A stretch of DNA of 64,000 nucleotides from Bacillus sp. AFS088145 (lineage in GTDB: Bacteria > Bacillota > Bacilli > Bacillales > Bacillaceae_G): positions 1 to 64,000 of the forward strand of contig NZ_NUUX01000026.1 of the NCBI RefSeq assembly GCF_002564465.1, in the 5' to 3' direction. The notes under the pieces were generated by a model, which was not told the origin of the DNA, searched no databases, and was given only the letters and a program-made list of their open reading frames with translations. How positions within the stretch are numbered: the stretch's first letter is position 1; the number at the start of each line of letters is the position of its first letter. Positions 42,647 to 52,235 of the stretch are shown here, piece after piece. A program made the translations under genes and the position numbers.

Positions 42647-44555
42647 ATCCATCAATCTCCAACTGCTTTCTTTTCTTTTTCAATTCTTTCATAGAATACT
42701 CAAAGTCAGAAATTGATCTACCTAAATTAGATTTCATGACCATATTTAGTAGCCCTTCCTGCTCATTCCCTTCACCTGTACCAATTAATTCTTCTAAATT
42801 AGCAAATAATCCCCTAACTTTAGTTAATACGCGTTGCTTAACAAACAGATCGATCGCTTCTTTCCGTTCGAATTGAATATGAGAAGGAAGAGTAGGTATG
42901 TTAGCTAAATAGTTTGATAAATCTTTAATCATACGTGGAGAGATTATTCGCTCACTTAGTGAATGTTCAACTATTTTATTAAACTCATCAAAAAACTTTA
43001 ATTCATCACTTGTAAGCTCAGATGCACTTAAAGTTTTCTTTGTCCAATTACTATAGTTTTCTGCATTAATATATATTTGTGGTACAGTTTCATAAATATT
43101 TTCATTATCCATCTTTTCTGCATAATTTACGAATGAAGTTGATCTAAGTGAGATTATATTTACACGGTCTAACAGTCTTAAAGAAAACTCACTTGAAGTT
43201 TCATCAAAGTTAACTGTTCCAACAAAAATTATATTATTACCGATTCTTACTTTAGGCTTATAATATTGATTAATGACTACGTTATGATCATGGAATAGAG
43301 TAATCACTCTCTTATCCTGAGGCATTTCTAAAATTGATAGAAATTTACTAAACCAATGTTCAATTTGAGAAAGATTCATTTCATCAAAGATCACCATATA
43401 CATCCTGTGCGGAAATTGTTCTGCCTCAATCAGTAATTTCGTTAATCCCGTCTCAGAGTCTATATAAATCCCTGTAGTTGGATTTAAATAACCTAATAAA
43501 TCATAATGTTCGCGATAAGATGGTGAAATTGGAACAAATAATAACTCCTTACCAAATTCAAGTCCTAATGTTTCGCCATATATACGTGCTAATTGAGATT
43601 TCCCAGTACCACTTACACCACCTAAAATTGTTAGAGCCTGAAATTTACAACATATATGAAAATTAATAATATCTTTTTTTTCATATAACAACCCTTGCTG
43701 CAAACAATTTTGGTAAAATCGTTCAATAAAAGCATTTTCAGTATCATTACTCCATTCAATTGGAAAAGCTTGTTTCTCAGTAAATTCTTGCGTATAAATT
43801 AGTTCTTTGCATTCTTTTTTAAAGTTTTTACACAACTCTTCCCACTGTTTTTCGGGAATAAAATAAATTAAATGATTTAAATGAATAAAGGACTTTTTAA
43901 GTTCATCTTCATCATAATCTTGAAATGTAACTTCATTTTGTTTTTCTAAATAACTAATATCATTCATCATCGACTTTAAAAACAAGTTGCCATATAGTCT
44001 ATTTTCATAAAAGACAAATTCTGGTTGATCAAAGTCATTAAAATATTTTGGCAGATGAATTGGCAAAGAACCTTTTATAAGGCGGTTTTCGACCTCATCA
44101 CGCTTTCCCTCTCCCCTAAGTTCTATGACAGGCAGAAGATGGTAGGATGTGTCCCTTTTCCCATCAAAAAACTCAACTAGATCTGCTGTAACAACTTCAT
44201 TGGCATATTCAAGACGAAACATGACTAATTTAGAATCAAAAATCTTTTTTAATCCTTCAATTATGTCATCTTTTTTCTTACTTTTAATTAGTGGTTTTAT
44301 TTTACTTTCATTATTTTTATTTGCAGTTGTCCCTACAAACAAAACATCTTGAGTTGAAAAACTAGCTTTTAACTTTGATGGAATTGGAGATAAGCACTCT
44401 ACATAAAAACGAATATGATCTTCATCTTCATAATAAAGTAAGCTCTGCTTCTCTTGGTCCACTACTCTTTCTGTAACAATTTTTCCAAGGAATAAAAAGT
44501 TGTGAATTTTTTTTGCTAATTTCTGGGTCAATGCGCGTTTTAATTTCAAGGTCAT
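42636..44555 (-). CDS. McrB-like AAA+ NTPase of the same defence system
   Basis: About 639 aa. The N-terminal 280 residues are a divergent specificity-type region. The AAA+ motor has Walker A GGVSGTGKSQLAR (about residues 315-327), Walker B MYMVIFDEMNLSQ (about 385-397), and the sensor-like FVGTVNFDETSSEFS with LRLLDRVN. It should load on target DNA and drive the nuclease. Translation is coupled to the downstream nuclease gene. The start (ATG 44555, or GTG 44564) is uncertain because a GGGGG site overlaps both. Confidence 0.85.
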   Translation of the reverse strand: MTLKLKRALTQKLAKKIHNFLFLGKIVTERVVDQEKQSLLYYEDEDHIRFYVECLSPIPSKLKASFSTQDVLFVGTTANKNNESKIKPLIKSKKKDDIIEGLKKIFDSKLVMFRLEYANEVVTADLVEFFDGKRDTSYHLLPVIELRGEGKRDEVENRLIKGSLPIHLPKYFNDFDQPEFVFYENRLYGNLFLKSMMNDISYLEKQNEVTFQDYDEDELKKSFIHLNHLIYFIPEKQWEELCKNFKKECKELIYTQEFTEKQAFPIEWSNDTENAFIERFYQNCLQQGLLYEKKDIINFHICCKFQALTILGGVSGTGKSQLARIYGETLGLEFGKELLFVPISPSYREHYDLLGYLNPTTGIYIDSETGLTKLLIEAEQFPHRMYMVIFDEMNLSQIEHWFSKFLSILEMPQDKRVITLFHDHNVVINQYYKPKVRIGNNIIFVGTVNFDETSSEFSLRLLDRVNIISLRSTSFVNYAEKMDNENIYETVPQIYINAENYSNWTKKTLSASELTSDELKFFDEFNKIVEHSLSERIISPRMIKDLSNYLANIPTLPSHIQFERKEAIDLFVKQRVLTKVRGLFANLEELIGTGEGNEQEGLLNMVMKSNLGRSISDFEYSMKELKKKRKQLEIDGYVN

Positions 44556-44638
44556 TTCCCCCACTTTCCGACATTTCTCCTACATTTTACGTTCATAGTA
44601 TAGAAATTATGAATAATACGGCCTTTTTAAAAATAAAA

Positions 44639-44843
44639 ACACCCAGGTAAACCTGAGTGTTAAACTACCCTCCAGACGCTCGTTTTCTTCGTTACTTCGC
44701 CTATCTGAGTGCCCTTACCGTCTAAGGTAACTCCGCTCCTCTCCAGGCTTCGCGCTGTGACAAACAAGCGCTTGCAAAAAGTTTGATATTCAAGCATTTA
44801 GTACTTTATCTACAAGCTATCTCCCAGGTAAAATTAAGTGTTT
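44639..44843 (+). repeat. Dispersed repeat family 2, copy D, with flanking hairpin copies
   Basis: The core (about 44670-44790) shares CTTCGTTACTTCGCC, GGTAACTCCGCTCCTC, CCAGGCTTCGCG and ACAAGCGCTTGCAA with the copy at 56926. A hairpin ACACCCAGGT/CCTGAGTGT lies on the left (44639-44661) and a decayed version, CTCCCAGGTAAAATTAAGTG, on the right (44821-44840). The 325-bp gap 44556-44880 holds only this element. Confidence 0.8.
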
Positions 44844-44880
44844 CTTAATGACTATAGTCCTTTAAAATTTTATATTTCGG

Positions 44881-45366
44881 TTATAGCATTAATTGATAAT
44901 AGACAATATCAAGCCATTGATTAAATTTCTTGCCCACTTTATAAAAATGACCTACCTTTTTATATCCTAATTTCTCATGTAATCTTTCGCTCACTTCGTT
45001 TCCGCTAGTAATACAAGATATAATTGTAAAGTGACCTAATTTTTTGGCAGTTTCAATCATCTCAGTCATTAATGCCTTCGCTAGTCCTTTTCGACGATGA
45101 TCAGGATGAATATATACAGATAGTTCAACCGTATGTTTATATGCATCTTTTTCCTTAAACTGTGTAAGTGAACAATACCCAGTTACTTGACCATTTTCTT
45201 TAGAAACAATGACTGGGTAAAGCTCGTTATGGTTGGCAAACCATTTTTTCATTTCTTCTTCTGTTTTTATTTTCATATCAAATGTTGCTGTAGTGTTTAG
45301 AATTGCATCATTATAAATTGTTACAATTTCTAGTACATCTTCTTTTGTTGCAAACAGAATTTCCAT
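44881..45366 (-). CDS. GNAT family acetyltransferase, phosphinothricin-acetyltransferase-like
   Basis: A 161-aa GNAT enzyme. Typical pieces are IVTIYNDAILNTTATFD, VELSVYIHPDHRRKGLAKAL (acetyl-CoA loop) and LHEKLGYKKVGHFYKVG. These place it in the PAT/YwnH group, which acetylates small amines such as phosphinothricin or methionine sulfone. AGAGGAAG lies 6 bases before the ATG at 45366. It is cytosolic and monocistronic. Confidence 0.88.
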   Translation of the reverse strand: MEILFATKEDVLEIVTIYNDAILNTTATFDMKIKTEEEMKKWFANHNELYPVIVSKENGQVTGYCSLTQFKEKDAYKHTVELSVYIHPDHRRKGLAKALMTEMIETAKKLGHFTIISCITSGNEVSERLHEKLGYKKVGHFYKVGKKFNQWLDIVYYQLML

Positions 45367-45521
45367 TCTTCTTCCTCTTCTCACGTTTTATCTTTCCATC
45401 CATTGTACATGACAAAAATTGATTTTCAACATTCGTATAAAAAAATCCTTACATCTAAACATGCACAGTGTTTAGGCTCCTTACATATACTGCGTTAGTC
45501 AGAATGATAGGAGGTATGAAT

Positions 45522-46007
45522 ATGAGTGAAAAAGAAAAAAACAACGCTCAAGATGAAAAACAAAGTCATTCATCTATTGATCTTCAACATTATTTAAAAA
45601 AGGTGGATGATCTAATAGATCAGTCGCCAATTAGAGGTCTTTTTGATGAGATTGATAAATTCTTTCATAAGCATGGAGTTTTTTCCTCAATCGGTGTAGA
45701 GATTATTGAAAACGGTGAGGAATTAATCATTCAGGCAAGTATGCCAGGTGTAAGTAAAGAACAAATTTATATGGACATTGAAGGAACAATCCTAACAATT
45801 GGCTTAAAAACTGATACGACTACTGAAGTACAAAACGATCAATCAAATTACTCCTATAAAAAATATTCTTATAGCCAATCCCAAAGAGTTGTAAAATTAC
45901 CTTACCCAATTAATGCAACAACAGCAACTGCAAAATACGAAAACGGTATGCTTGTCATAAAAGGTACAAAATTACCTGAATACCAAAAACAAATCTTTTT
46001 AGACTAA
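45522..46007 (+). CDS. Hsp20/alpha-crystallin family small heat shock protein
   Basis: A 161-aa protein. The alpha-crystallin domain covers about residues 65-160, with VEIIENGEELIIQASMPGVS and AKYENGMLVIKGTKLP close to the end. The N-terminal 60 residues are hydrophilic. GGAGG lies 7 bases before the ATG at 45522; the longer frame upstream is not supported. Relatives in Bacillus include YocM and the spore-coat proteins CotM and CotP; which one cannot be settled. Confidence 0.85.
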   Translation: MSEKEKNNAQDEKQSHSSIDLQHYLKKVDDLIDQSPIRGLFDEIDKFFHKHGVFSSIGVEIIENGEELIIQASMPGVSKEQIYMDIEGTILTIGLKTDTTTEVQNDQSNYSYKKYSYSQSQRVVKLPYPINATTATAKYENGMLVIKGTKLPEYQKQIFLD

Positions 46008-46079
46008 ATACCGACAACTAAAAGTAAATCCGATGAAGGTCGGTGTTTTAACAGTCAAAACAATTAATTAAATTCAAAT

Positions 46080-46115
46080 AAAAAAACTGAGTATCTTTTA
46101 GAAACTCAGTTTTTT
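46080..46115 (+). terminator. Terminator of Hsp20 gene
   Basis: Stem AAAAAACTGAGT/ACTCAGTTTTTT with a loop of about 11 nt; it can also end the convergent Sco gene. Confidence 0.85.
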
Positions 46116-46152
46116 ATTAAATAAATAGAAAATCTTTTACTTAAACGTAAGC

Positions 46153-46737
46153 TTATTTCCCTGTCAAAGTTTCAATATCAGATAAAATCTCATCAAATGG
46201 TACATTACTTACACCACTATAATCTTTAACGATTTTTCCGTTTTGATCAATTAAATAAAATTTAGTACCATGGATAACTTGTGAATTGTTTTCAGGTTTT
46301 TTAACAATCGTTTTAAAATTTTCAGATGCAAATTTTTCAATGTGTTTTTGAGAATATCCCGTTAAAAAATTCCAATTACTAAAATCAGCATTAAATTTAT
46401 TTGCGAATGTAGTTAATAATTGTGGAGTATCAACTTCAGGATCAATACTAAATGAGATGAAGTCTACATTTAACTTCTTCTCTGCAGCCTTTTGTTGAAG
46501 TTTTGCCATATTTGCTGTCATTGGCGGACAAACTGTTTCACAACTTGTAAATATAAAATCTGTTAGCCAGACTTTTCCTTTTAAATCTTTTGTTCCAAAA
46601 GTTTTACCGTCCTGGTTAGTGTATGTAAATTTTTCTAAATCCCAATTTAAAGGATTTTCTATTTTATTTCCACAGCCACTTAATAATGCCAGACATAAAA
46701 TCATTATTAATGTCACAAATACCGTATTTCTCTTCAT
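46153..46737 (-). CDS. Sco1/SenC family copper chaperone lipoprotein
   Basis: A 194-aa protein. The signal peptide ends in the lipobox ALLSGC. The copper/redox motif is FTSCETVCPPM (CxxxC about residues 64-68) with the third ligand His in VIHGTKFY, on a thioredoxin-like fold. Sco delivers copper to the CuA site of cytochrome c oxidase on the outer membrane face. I chose ATG 46737 because AGGGGGA lies just upstream and it starts the signal peptide. Confidence 0.93.
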   Translation of the reverse strand: MKRNTVFVTLIMILCLALLSGCGNKIENPLNWDLEKFTYTNQDGKTFGTKDLKGKVWLTDFIFTSCETVCPPMTANMAKLQQKAAEKKLNVDFISFSIDPEVDTPQLLTTFANKFNADFSNWNFLTGYSQKHIEKFASENFKTIVKKPENNSQVIHGTKFYLIDQNGKIVKDYSGVSNVPFDEILSDIETLTGK

Positions 46738-46907
46738 ACTTATCCCCCTATGTTGCATTGTACTTGTCCATTGTATCAAAAACAGATCGTTTCTTTCTAA
46801 TAATTTAAACTAATTAACATATATATTTAAAATTTTTCAAATGATATTTTTACAAAGTAAAGTTAAACTAAACATATTGATAAAGAATCTTGAAAGGATG
46901 ACTGATA

Positions 46908-47861
46908 ATGGCAAATAAAAAATATGAAAATTTAGACACGAGTTATCGTAAAACTTTTAAAGATTTTATCAAATGCGGAATCGAAAGAAGTAAGGCAAAA
47001 AAGGATTATAGTAGTGTAATTCAACAATGTAGTCATAAAAAAATCTCCTATTTAAAGGAAAATCGTGATAAAACAACAATTACTTGGATTGGACACTCTA
47101 CTTTTTTAATTCAAATAAAAGGAGTCAATATATTAACTGATCCTGTTTATGCTAATCAAATGGCTCTTAAAAAACGATTGTCAAAACCAGGAATACTTAT
47201 ATCAGAATTACCTCCAATTGACATAATTTGTATTTCTCATGGTCACTATGATCATCTAGATTTTAATACATTACGACATTTCCCTAAAAAAACACGATTT
47301 ATTTTACCGATCGGCTTGAAACAAAAATTTGTTAGTAAAGGCTTTAACAATGTACATGAAATGAAATGGTGGGAGTCAAAAGACTTTTTAGGGATCATTA
47401 TTTCATTTGTACCTTCTCAGCACTGGACGAAGAGAACTTTATTTGACAGGAATAAGTCACATTGGGGTGGATTTGTATTCAAAACGTCCAATGATTGTAT
47501 ATATCACGTTGGTGACAGTGCTTATTTTTCAGGATTCAAGGAAATCGGTAAAAAATTTCAAATTGATACTGCAATTATTCCAATTGGAGCATATGAACCT
47601 GAATGGTTTATGAAACACAACCATATGTCACCTGAAGAAGCTGTTCAAGCGTTTTTAGATTTAAACGCAAAGTTATTTATCCCAATGCATTACGGAACAT
47701 TTAAACTTGCAGATGATACTCCATTAGAGGCTCTAGAGCGATTATGTTCTGAATGGAAAAGGAAAAAAATAAAACCCGAAAAGCTTAAAATTTCTTTACT
47801 TGGTGAAACACTTCACCCCTCAATGGTTGGCAATAAAAAAGAAGAAGCCATTCTTTATTAA
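46908..47861 (+). CDS. MBL-fold metallo-hydrolase (NAPE-PLD/UlaG-like)
   Basis: A 317-aa protein. The metal-binding motif is ISHGHYDHLD (about residues 110-119), followed by PSQHWTKR, YHVGDSAYF and a C-terminal PMHYGTF. An ITWIGHSTFLIQIKG segment precedes it. This pattern is shared with N-acylphosphatidylethanolamine phospholipase D-like hydrolases. The substrate is unknown. It carries no signal peptide. A GAAAGGATG site precedes the ATG. Confidence 0.9.
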   Translation: MANKKYENLDTSYRKTFKDFIKCGIERSKAKKDYSSVIQQCSHKKISYLKENRDKTTITWIGHSTFLIQIKGVNILTDPVYANQMALKKRLSKPGILISELPPIDIICISHGHYDHLDFNTLRHFPKKTRFILPIGLKQKFVSKGFNNVHEMKWWESKDFLGIIISFVPSQHWTKRTLFDRNKSHWGGFVFKTSNDCIYHVGDSAYFSGFKEIGKKFQIDTAIIPIGAYEPEWFMKHNHMSPEEAVQAFLDLNAKLFIPMHYGTFKLADDTPLEALERLCSEWKRKKIKPEKLKISLLGETLHPSMVGNKKEEAILY

Positions 47862-47872
47862 GCTTCTTCTTT
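47838..47872. terminator. Bidirectional terminator of MBL and degV genes
   Basis: Stem AAAGAAGAAGC/GCTTCTTCTTT overlapping the MBL stop codon, with T-runs on both strands. Confidence 0.8.
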
Positions 47873-47906
47873 CTTATATTAAAAAATGAAATGTTGAATA
47901 TAAAAT

Positions 47907-48749
47907 CTATTCAGCATAAAAAACGAACCCTATAGCACCTTTTCCTGTATGTGTACTAATTACTGGAGTTGTATAATCAGTTTCATCTAATTCAAGGTTT
48001 GTTAACTGTTGTATTGATTTTCTAAGAGTCTCTGCAAGCTCAGTAGCATCTGCATGTGCAATTCCTACACCTTTTATCGTTTTTCCAAGTGTGTCTTGTT
48101 CAAAATATTTAGTTAAAGTTTTTACTACTTGCTGATGGCTACGCACTTTACCAACTGGAGAATAAACTCCACCTTCAAGTGATGCAATCGGTTTAATATT
48201 TAGTAATGACCCAATGAAGGCTTTACCCTTTCCAATTCTTCCACCTTTAACTAAGTTTTCAAGAGTATCTACCATGATATATAAATACGTACTATTTTTA
48301 ATTTCTGTAAGTCGGTTAACTATGTCTTCAACTGTGGATCCCTCTTCAGCCATTTGTGCTGCCTCGATGACTTGAAAAGCCATTGCTCTTGTTATAAAAG
48401 CTGAATCGATTACTGTTACATCACCTTCAACCATCCCTGCAGCTGCACTTGCGGTTGAATAAGTACCACTTAAACCGCTAGATAAGTGAATTGAAATGAC
48501 TTTACTTCCATCGGCTGTCAATTTTTCAAATGTTTCTACAAATGTACCTACAGCTGGTTGAGATGTTTTTGGCAATTCAACTGATTGTTGCATTTCATCA
48601 ATAAATTGCTTTGGAGATATATTAACCCCATCTAAATATGTTCCACCATTTATTTGAATTGTTAAAGGAATGACTGTTATATTTAAATTTTCAATTTCTT
48701 CTTTTAATAAGTCGGCCGTTGAGTCAGTTACAATCTTAATGTTTGCCAA
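47907..48749 (-). CDS. DegV family fatty-acid-binding protein
   Basis: A 280-aa protein with the family start IKIVTDSTADL, SQPAVGTF, the fatty-acid-contacting SIHLSSGLSGTYSTA and GGRIGKGKAFIGSLLNIKP. DegV/FakB proteins bind fatty acids and, with a FakA kinase, feed exogenous acids into lipid synthesis. No FakA gene is nearby. It is full length and single. Confidence 0.93.
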   Translation of the reverse strand: MANIKIVTDSTADLLKEEIENLNITVIPLTIQINGGTYLDGVNISPKQFIDEMQQSVELPKTSQPAVGTFVETFEKLTADGSKVISIHLSSGLSGTYSTASAAAGMVEGDVTVIDSAFITRAMAFQVIEAAQMAEEGSTVEDIVNRLTEIKNSTYLYIMVDTLENLVKGGRIGKGKAFIGSLLNIKPIASLEGGVYSPVGKVRSHQQVVKTLTKYFEQDTLGKTIKGVGIAHADATELAETLRKSIQQLTNLELDETDYTTPVISTHTGKGAIGFVFYAE

Positions 48750-48960
48750 TCAATTCACATCTTTCTTCTCTAAAATTCTACAAAATTTGCAAAGCAAATT
48801 CATTATATCATTTTTACTATAAGTTAACAGTAAATATTAAAGTTCCATTAAAATTTCAATATTTGTTTAAAAATCCTATTGACATAAGGGAGAGTTTTAA
48901 ATTAGCGATGGAAAAGATGAGGCTTTTGAATAAAATGGATAGATGGAGAATTTTCAAAAA

Positions 48961-48988
48961 AAAAACTCGGTACCTTTACCGAGTCTTT
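48961..48988 (-). terminator. Terminator of tatA
   Basis: Stem ACTCGGTA/TACCGAGT with a long T-run on the minus strand, 7 bp past the stop. Confidence 0.85.
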
Positions 48989-48995
48989 TACTGAT

Positions 48996-49178
48996 TTATT
49001 TGCCGTTCTTTTCGTCTTTGTCTTCTAAAAGATCATTTGTTAATCCTTGTGTAGAACGCTTAAATTCTCTAAGTGTATCACCAAATGCTCTTCCGATTTC
49101 AGGTAATTTTTTTGGTCCAAATATAATTAACGCTAAAATTAAAATTAAAATTAAACCTGGAAAGCCTATGTTAGCCAT
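48996..49178 (-). CDS. tatA: TatA/E twin-arginine translocase subunit
   Basis: A 60-aa protein with one membrane helix ([20 protein letters not shown]), the [14 protein letters not shown] amphipathic region and a charged tail. It forms the pore of the Tat export pathway for folded proteins. GGGGGA lies 7 bases before ATG 49178. No tatC is adjacent, so it must work with a TatC encoded elsewhere. Confidence 0.95.
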   Translation of the reverse strand: MANIGFPGLILILILALIIFGPKKLPEIGRAFGDTLREFKRSTQGLTNDLLEDKDEKNGK

Positions 49179-49357
49179 TATTTTCCCCCAACTTCCATCC
49201 ACTATTAATAAGTAAGTACCAAACTTTCCTTATATAGTAATATTGTCAAAAATTTGATCATTCGTCAAATAATTTCAAGGAATTTTAATAAATTTTAATA
49301 ACTTATTTAGTTTTAGTTTACATAATTATGTTATCTGTTCAATTTATTATTATTAAA

Positions 49358-50404
49358 TTAAATTAATTTTTCTTTAAACTGTAAATACTCTTCTTTATTA
49401 CTAGGTACTACTAAAGCACCGCTTTGAATTTTATCCTTATACTCATTAACCTTTACTAAAATTGGGTCCTCTACATTATTATCCGCCAGTATTAATTTTA
49501 TACCATCTTCATTTAAACCATAAATTAACGTTTTACCACCATGAAATTCATTCGATTTTGTTTGTTTAGCTAAATCATATACTGCCTGATCAATTTTTTT
49601 CACAAGTGAGATAAGAGTTACGTTTTCAGGTAAACCGTGTTTATACTCATCACGGTCAGCTCCTATTACCCATACTTCTTTTTGATTTGATCTCCTAATC
49701 TTTTTTGCAGTAGTAAATACGCCTTTACTGGTTAAACCCGCTACTGGAAAAATTATATCAACGTCTTTCATAAAAAAGTCATTTGCTATTCTTGAACCTA
49801 TTTTAGCGTCATTAAAGGTATTTGAGTACGCTGTTAGAACTTCAATTTCTTTATTTACTGATTTTACTCCAGAAATAAATCCATACTTATATCTGTTTAT
49901 AATTTCATTGTCGTCCCCACCGATAAATCCAATTTTTTTTGTTTTTGTTTTCATTGCTGCTACTACACCTGCTAAAAAACTTCCGTCTTGTTCAGTAAAA
50001 TTAATACTAATTACATTTGGTTGGTCAACTCTTGAATCAATCACACCAAATTTAGTACTTTTATTGTTTTCTGCAACTTTGTTCAATACAGAAGATAAAT
50101 TATTACCTATACCAATAATCAAATCATAATTTGCATCAGCCATTTTAGTAATTTTCTTTTCAAAACCTTTAGTACTACTTGTTGTAATGTATTTATAATT
50201 CTTATCTTTTTTTAAATTTTCCTCTTTTGCAAATTTAGAAATACCTTTCATAGCAATTGAGTTTAAATAACTATTATTTTTACCATTTGAATTTGAGACA
50301 ATCCCTATTTTGAAAGTATTACTAGACTCTTGATTATTACTGCAAGCCGAAATGACGACTGCAATTATCGAAATTAAGATTAATGCAGTCTTTTTTATAT
50401 ACAA
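49358..50404 (-). CDS. BMP/PnrA family lipoprotein (Med-like)
   Basis: About 348 aa. The N-terminal hydrophobic segment ends in VVISACSN, a lipobox-like Cys. The rest is the periplasmic-binding fold of BMP proteins: TFKIGIVSNSNGKNN, DLIIGIGNNL, GSFLAGVVAAMKTKTKK with IGFIGG, WVIGADRDEY. Relatives bind purine nucleosides, and Med of B. subtilis affects comK. No transporter genes adjoin. A TTG at 50404 is well placed 7 bases after GAGGTG; the ATG at 50410 is closer to that site. Confidence 0.85.
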   Translation of the reverse strand: MYIKKTALILISIIAVVISACSNNQESSNTFKIGIVSNSNGKNNSYLNSIAMKGISKFAKEENLKKDKNYKYITTSSTKGFEKKITKMADANYDLIIGIGNNLSSVLNKVAENNKSTKFGVIDSRVDQPNVISINFTEQDGSFLAGVVAAMKTKTKKIGFIGGDDNEIINRYKYGFISGVKSVNKEIEVLTAYSNTFNDAKIGSRIANDFFMKDVDIIFPVAGLTSKGVFTTAKKIRRSNQKEVWVIGADRDEYKHGLPENVTLISLVKKIDQAVYDLAKQTKSNEFHGGKTLIYGLNEDGIKLILADNNVEDPILVKVNEYKDKIQSGALVVPSNKEEYLQFKEKLI

Positions 50405-50517
50405 AATCATTCACCTCATTCGAATACAATTATTTCTAGTATGAATTTTCGATTATTGTTTTATTCGTTGAAAAGAAGAGGGATTAGGAAATTGAGGGTT
50501 TTTGGATCTGAAATTTT

Positions 50518-50546
50518 TAAAAGCAGGAAGTAATACCTCCTGCTTT
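50518..50546. terminator. Hairpin upstream of BMP lipoprotein gene
   Basis: Stem AAAGCAGGA/TCCTGCTTT with a 9-nt loop, lying next to repeat copy C. What it terminates is unclear. Confidence 0.5.
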
Positions 50547-50580
50547 CGTTGCTAAAAATATTCTTATTATTAATTATCAA

Positions 50581-50770
50581 ATTTTCGTAAAAGGAGTTAA
50601 GTGTTGTTGATTTCCAATACAAGATGCGATGCTCGCTTTCCATGGGGCGAGATTCTTGAGTCCCCTAAGTCACGTTCGTTCCTGTGGGGTCTTTAGCCTT
50701 CCCGCTTATCCCATAGGAGTCGAGCAACATTGTCTGCAATAAATTCTTATCAGATAGCCTTTACTTAGAG
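50581..50770 (-). repeat. Dispersed repeat family 1, copy C (inverted)
   Basis: On the minus strand it reads CTAAGTAAAGGCTATCTGAT, GCTCGACTCCTATGGGATAA, GAATCTCGCCCCATGGAAAG and TCCTTTTACGAAAATTT, matching copies A and B. The middle carries a different stretch (about GACTTAGGGGACTC). A 60-codon frame at 50461-50643 is a by-product. The 460-bp gap 50405-50864 holds this repeat and the hairpin at 50518. Confidence 0.85.
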
Positions 50771-50864
50771 TAAACTAACCGTTGTTTTTTAATCAGTTTT
50801 TAGCTCAAATAAGAACGAAATACGCTTTCACATTGATCGTTTAATATTTCTACTACTTAAACAT

Positions 50865-52031
50865 TCATTCAAATGTTCCTTTTACTAATACTTCTTTATC
50901 TTGCATCATTATTTTTCCTTTTGAAATGACAGCTTCAATTTCTAGCGTGGCTTTATTTAGGAAGACGAAATCTGCATCGTATCCATTTTTGATTTGTCCT
51001 TTTTGTAATTTTAAAATATTGGCTGGGTTTTTAGTGATTACGCTAATTGCGTCTTCAATCTTGATGCCTTCATTTAAAATTGCGTCTTTTACTTCGTTAT
51101 ATAAACTGCTTACTCTTCCAACCTTCATGCCTCGGAGTATTCCGTTTTCATCAAAATCGGGTAGACTACCTTGCCCATCAGATGTAAACGTGATTTGTTC
51201 AATGCTAACACCTGAATTGAGCATTCTTTTCAATCCTACACTACATTTCACTTCACCATTATTCAAAAAGTGTGGGATTGAGCTAGTTGTAAAGTCAACA
51301 AAACCTCCTTTTTTAGCAAAGTTAATTCCTGCTTCAAATAAATAGCTATTGCGGTTAATATGTGTTGGGTAAAATTGAGTAATTGGTAATTCGGTTTCTT
51401 CAACAATCTCCTCGATCATTGATAACATTTTTTTACTATCTCCAATATGTACATTTACAACGCCGCACTTTCCTGAAAGCAAGCCCCCATTTCGAGCTTG
51501 TGCAGCTATTCTTGCAAATTCTTCCTTTGTAGGTTGAGATGATCGATGGTCCGAAATTGCTATTTCACCTACACCGATAATTTTATCAATTAGGATGATG
51601 TCTTCTTCAATTTTAGAAAATAACGTTTTGACAGGTGTTTGGTACGAGCCTGTATAGACAAATGAAGTTATTCCCTCTTCTTCTAACGCTCTACATTTTG
51701 CTATTAGGCTAGTCATTGTTCTTGTTGTTCCATCTGTACCAATTACTCCTACTACGGTGGTGATTCCTCCTTTAATACAATCAGACAACAATAATTCTGG
51801 TGTTCTTGTTTTAAAGCCACCTTCACCTCCGCCACCAATAAGATGCACATGAGCATCAATGAAGCCAGGCACAATATAGTAGGCAGATGCATCCAATATT
51901 TGTATAGGTACCGAAGATAAGTTAATGTCAATTTCTTCATGGACATACTCAATTTTTTCATTCGAAATTAAAATATCATTTTTACCTATTGACTTTGGGG
52001 TAAAGATTTCACCGTTTTTTATGAGTAACAT
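50865..52031 (-). CDS. iadA: Beta-aspartyl (isoaspartyl) dipeptidase
   Basis: A 388-aa amidohydrolase that cleaves L-isoaspartyl dipeptides from damaged proteins. Metal motifs are IDAHVHLIGGGGEGG (about residues 60-75), AISDHRSSQPT and the final Asp in TFTSDGQGSLP. The ATG at 52031 follows GGAGG by 6 bases. It is single, and no isoaspartyl methyltransferase is near. Full length for the IadA family. Confidence 0.93.
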   Translation of the reverse strand: MLLIKNGEIFTPKSIGKNDILISNEKIEYVHEEIDINLSSVPIQILDASAYYIVPGFIDAHVHLIGGGGEGGFKTRTPELLLSDCIKGGITTVVGVIGTDGTTRTMTSLIAKCRALEEEGITSFVYTGSYQTPVKTLFSKIEEDIILIDKIIGVGEIAISDHRSSQPTKEEFARIAAQARNGGLLSGKCGVVNVHIGDSKKMLSMIEEIVEETELPITQFYPTHINRNSYLFEAGINFAKKGGFVDFTTSSIPHFLNNGEVKCSVGLKRMLNSGVSIEQITFTSDGQGSLPDFDENGILRGMKVGRVSSLYNEVKDAILNEGIKIEDAISVITKNPANILKLQKGQIKNGYDADFVFLNKATLEIEAVISKGKIMMQDKEVLVKGTFE

Positions 52032-52235
52032 ATATACCTCCAATTAGATAATTTTGTATAAATTCAGATTACCATATCTGTCTGTTTTATGAATCATTCT
52101 TGCTTTTTGTAATTGTTTAAAATAATCTATCAAAACATACATACAGCTATTAAATATTGAAAACATTAAATCTCTAGATTTGTTCATAATACTCTCATGG
52201 ATGAAAATGATTCAATTAAAATAGGAGGCATTTTT

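Noticed and set aside
48743-48994. 83-aa plus-strand protein
   Set aside because: No ribosome-binding site; it reads through the degV promoter region and the tatA terminator.
50461-50643. 60-aa protein
   Set aside because: It is composed partly of repeat family 1 and a hairpin, with no ribosome-binding site.
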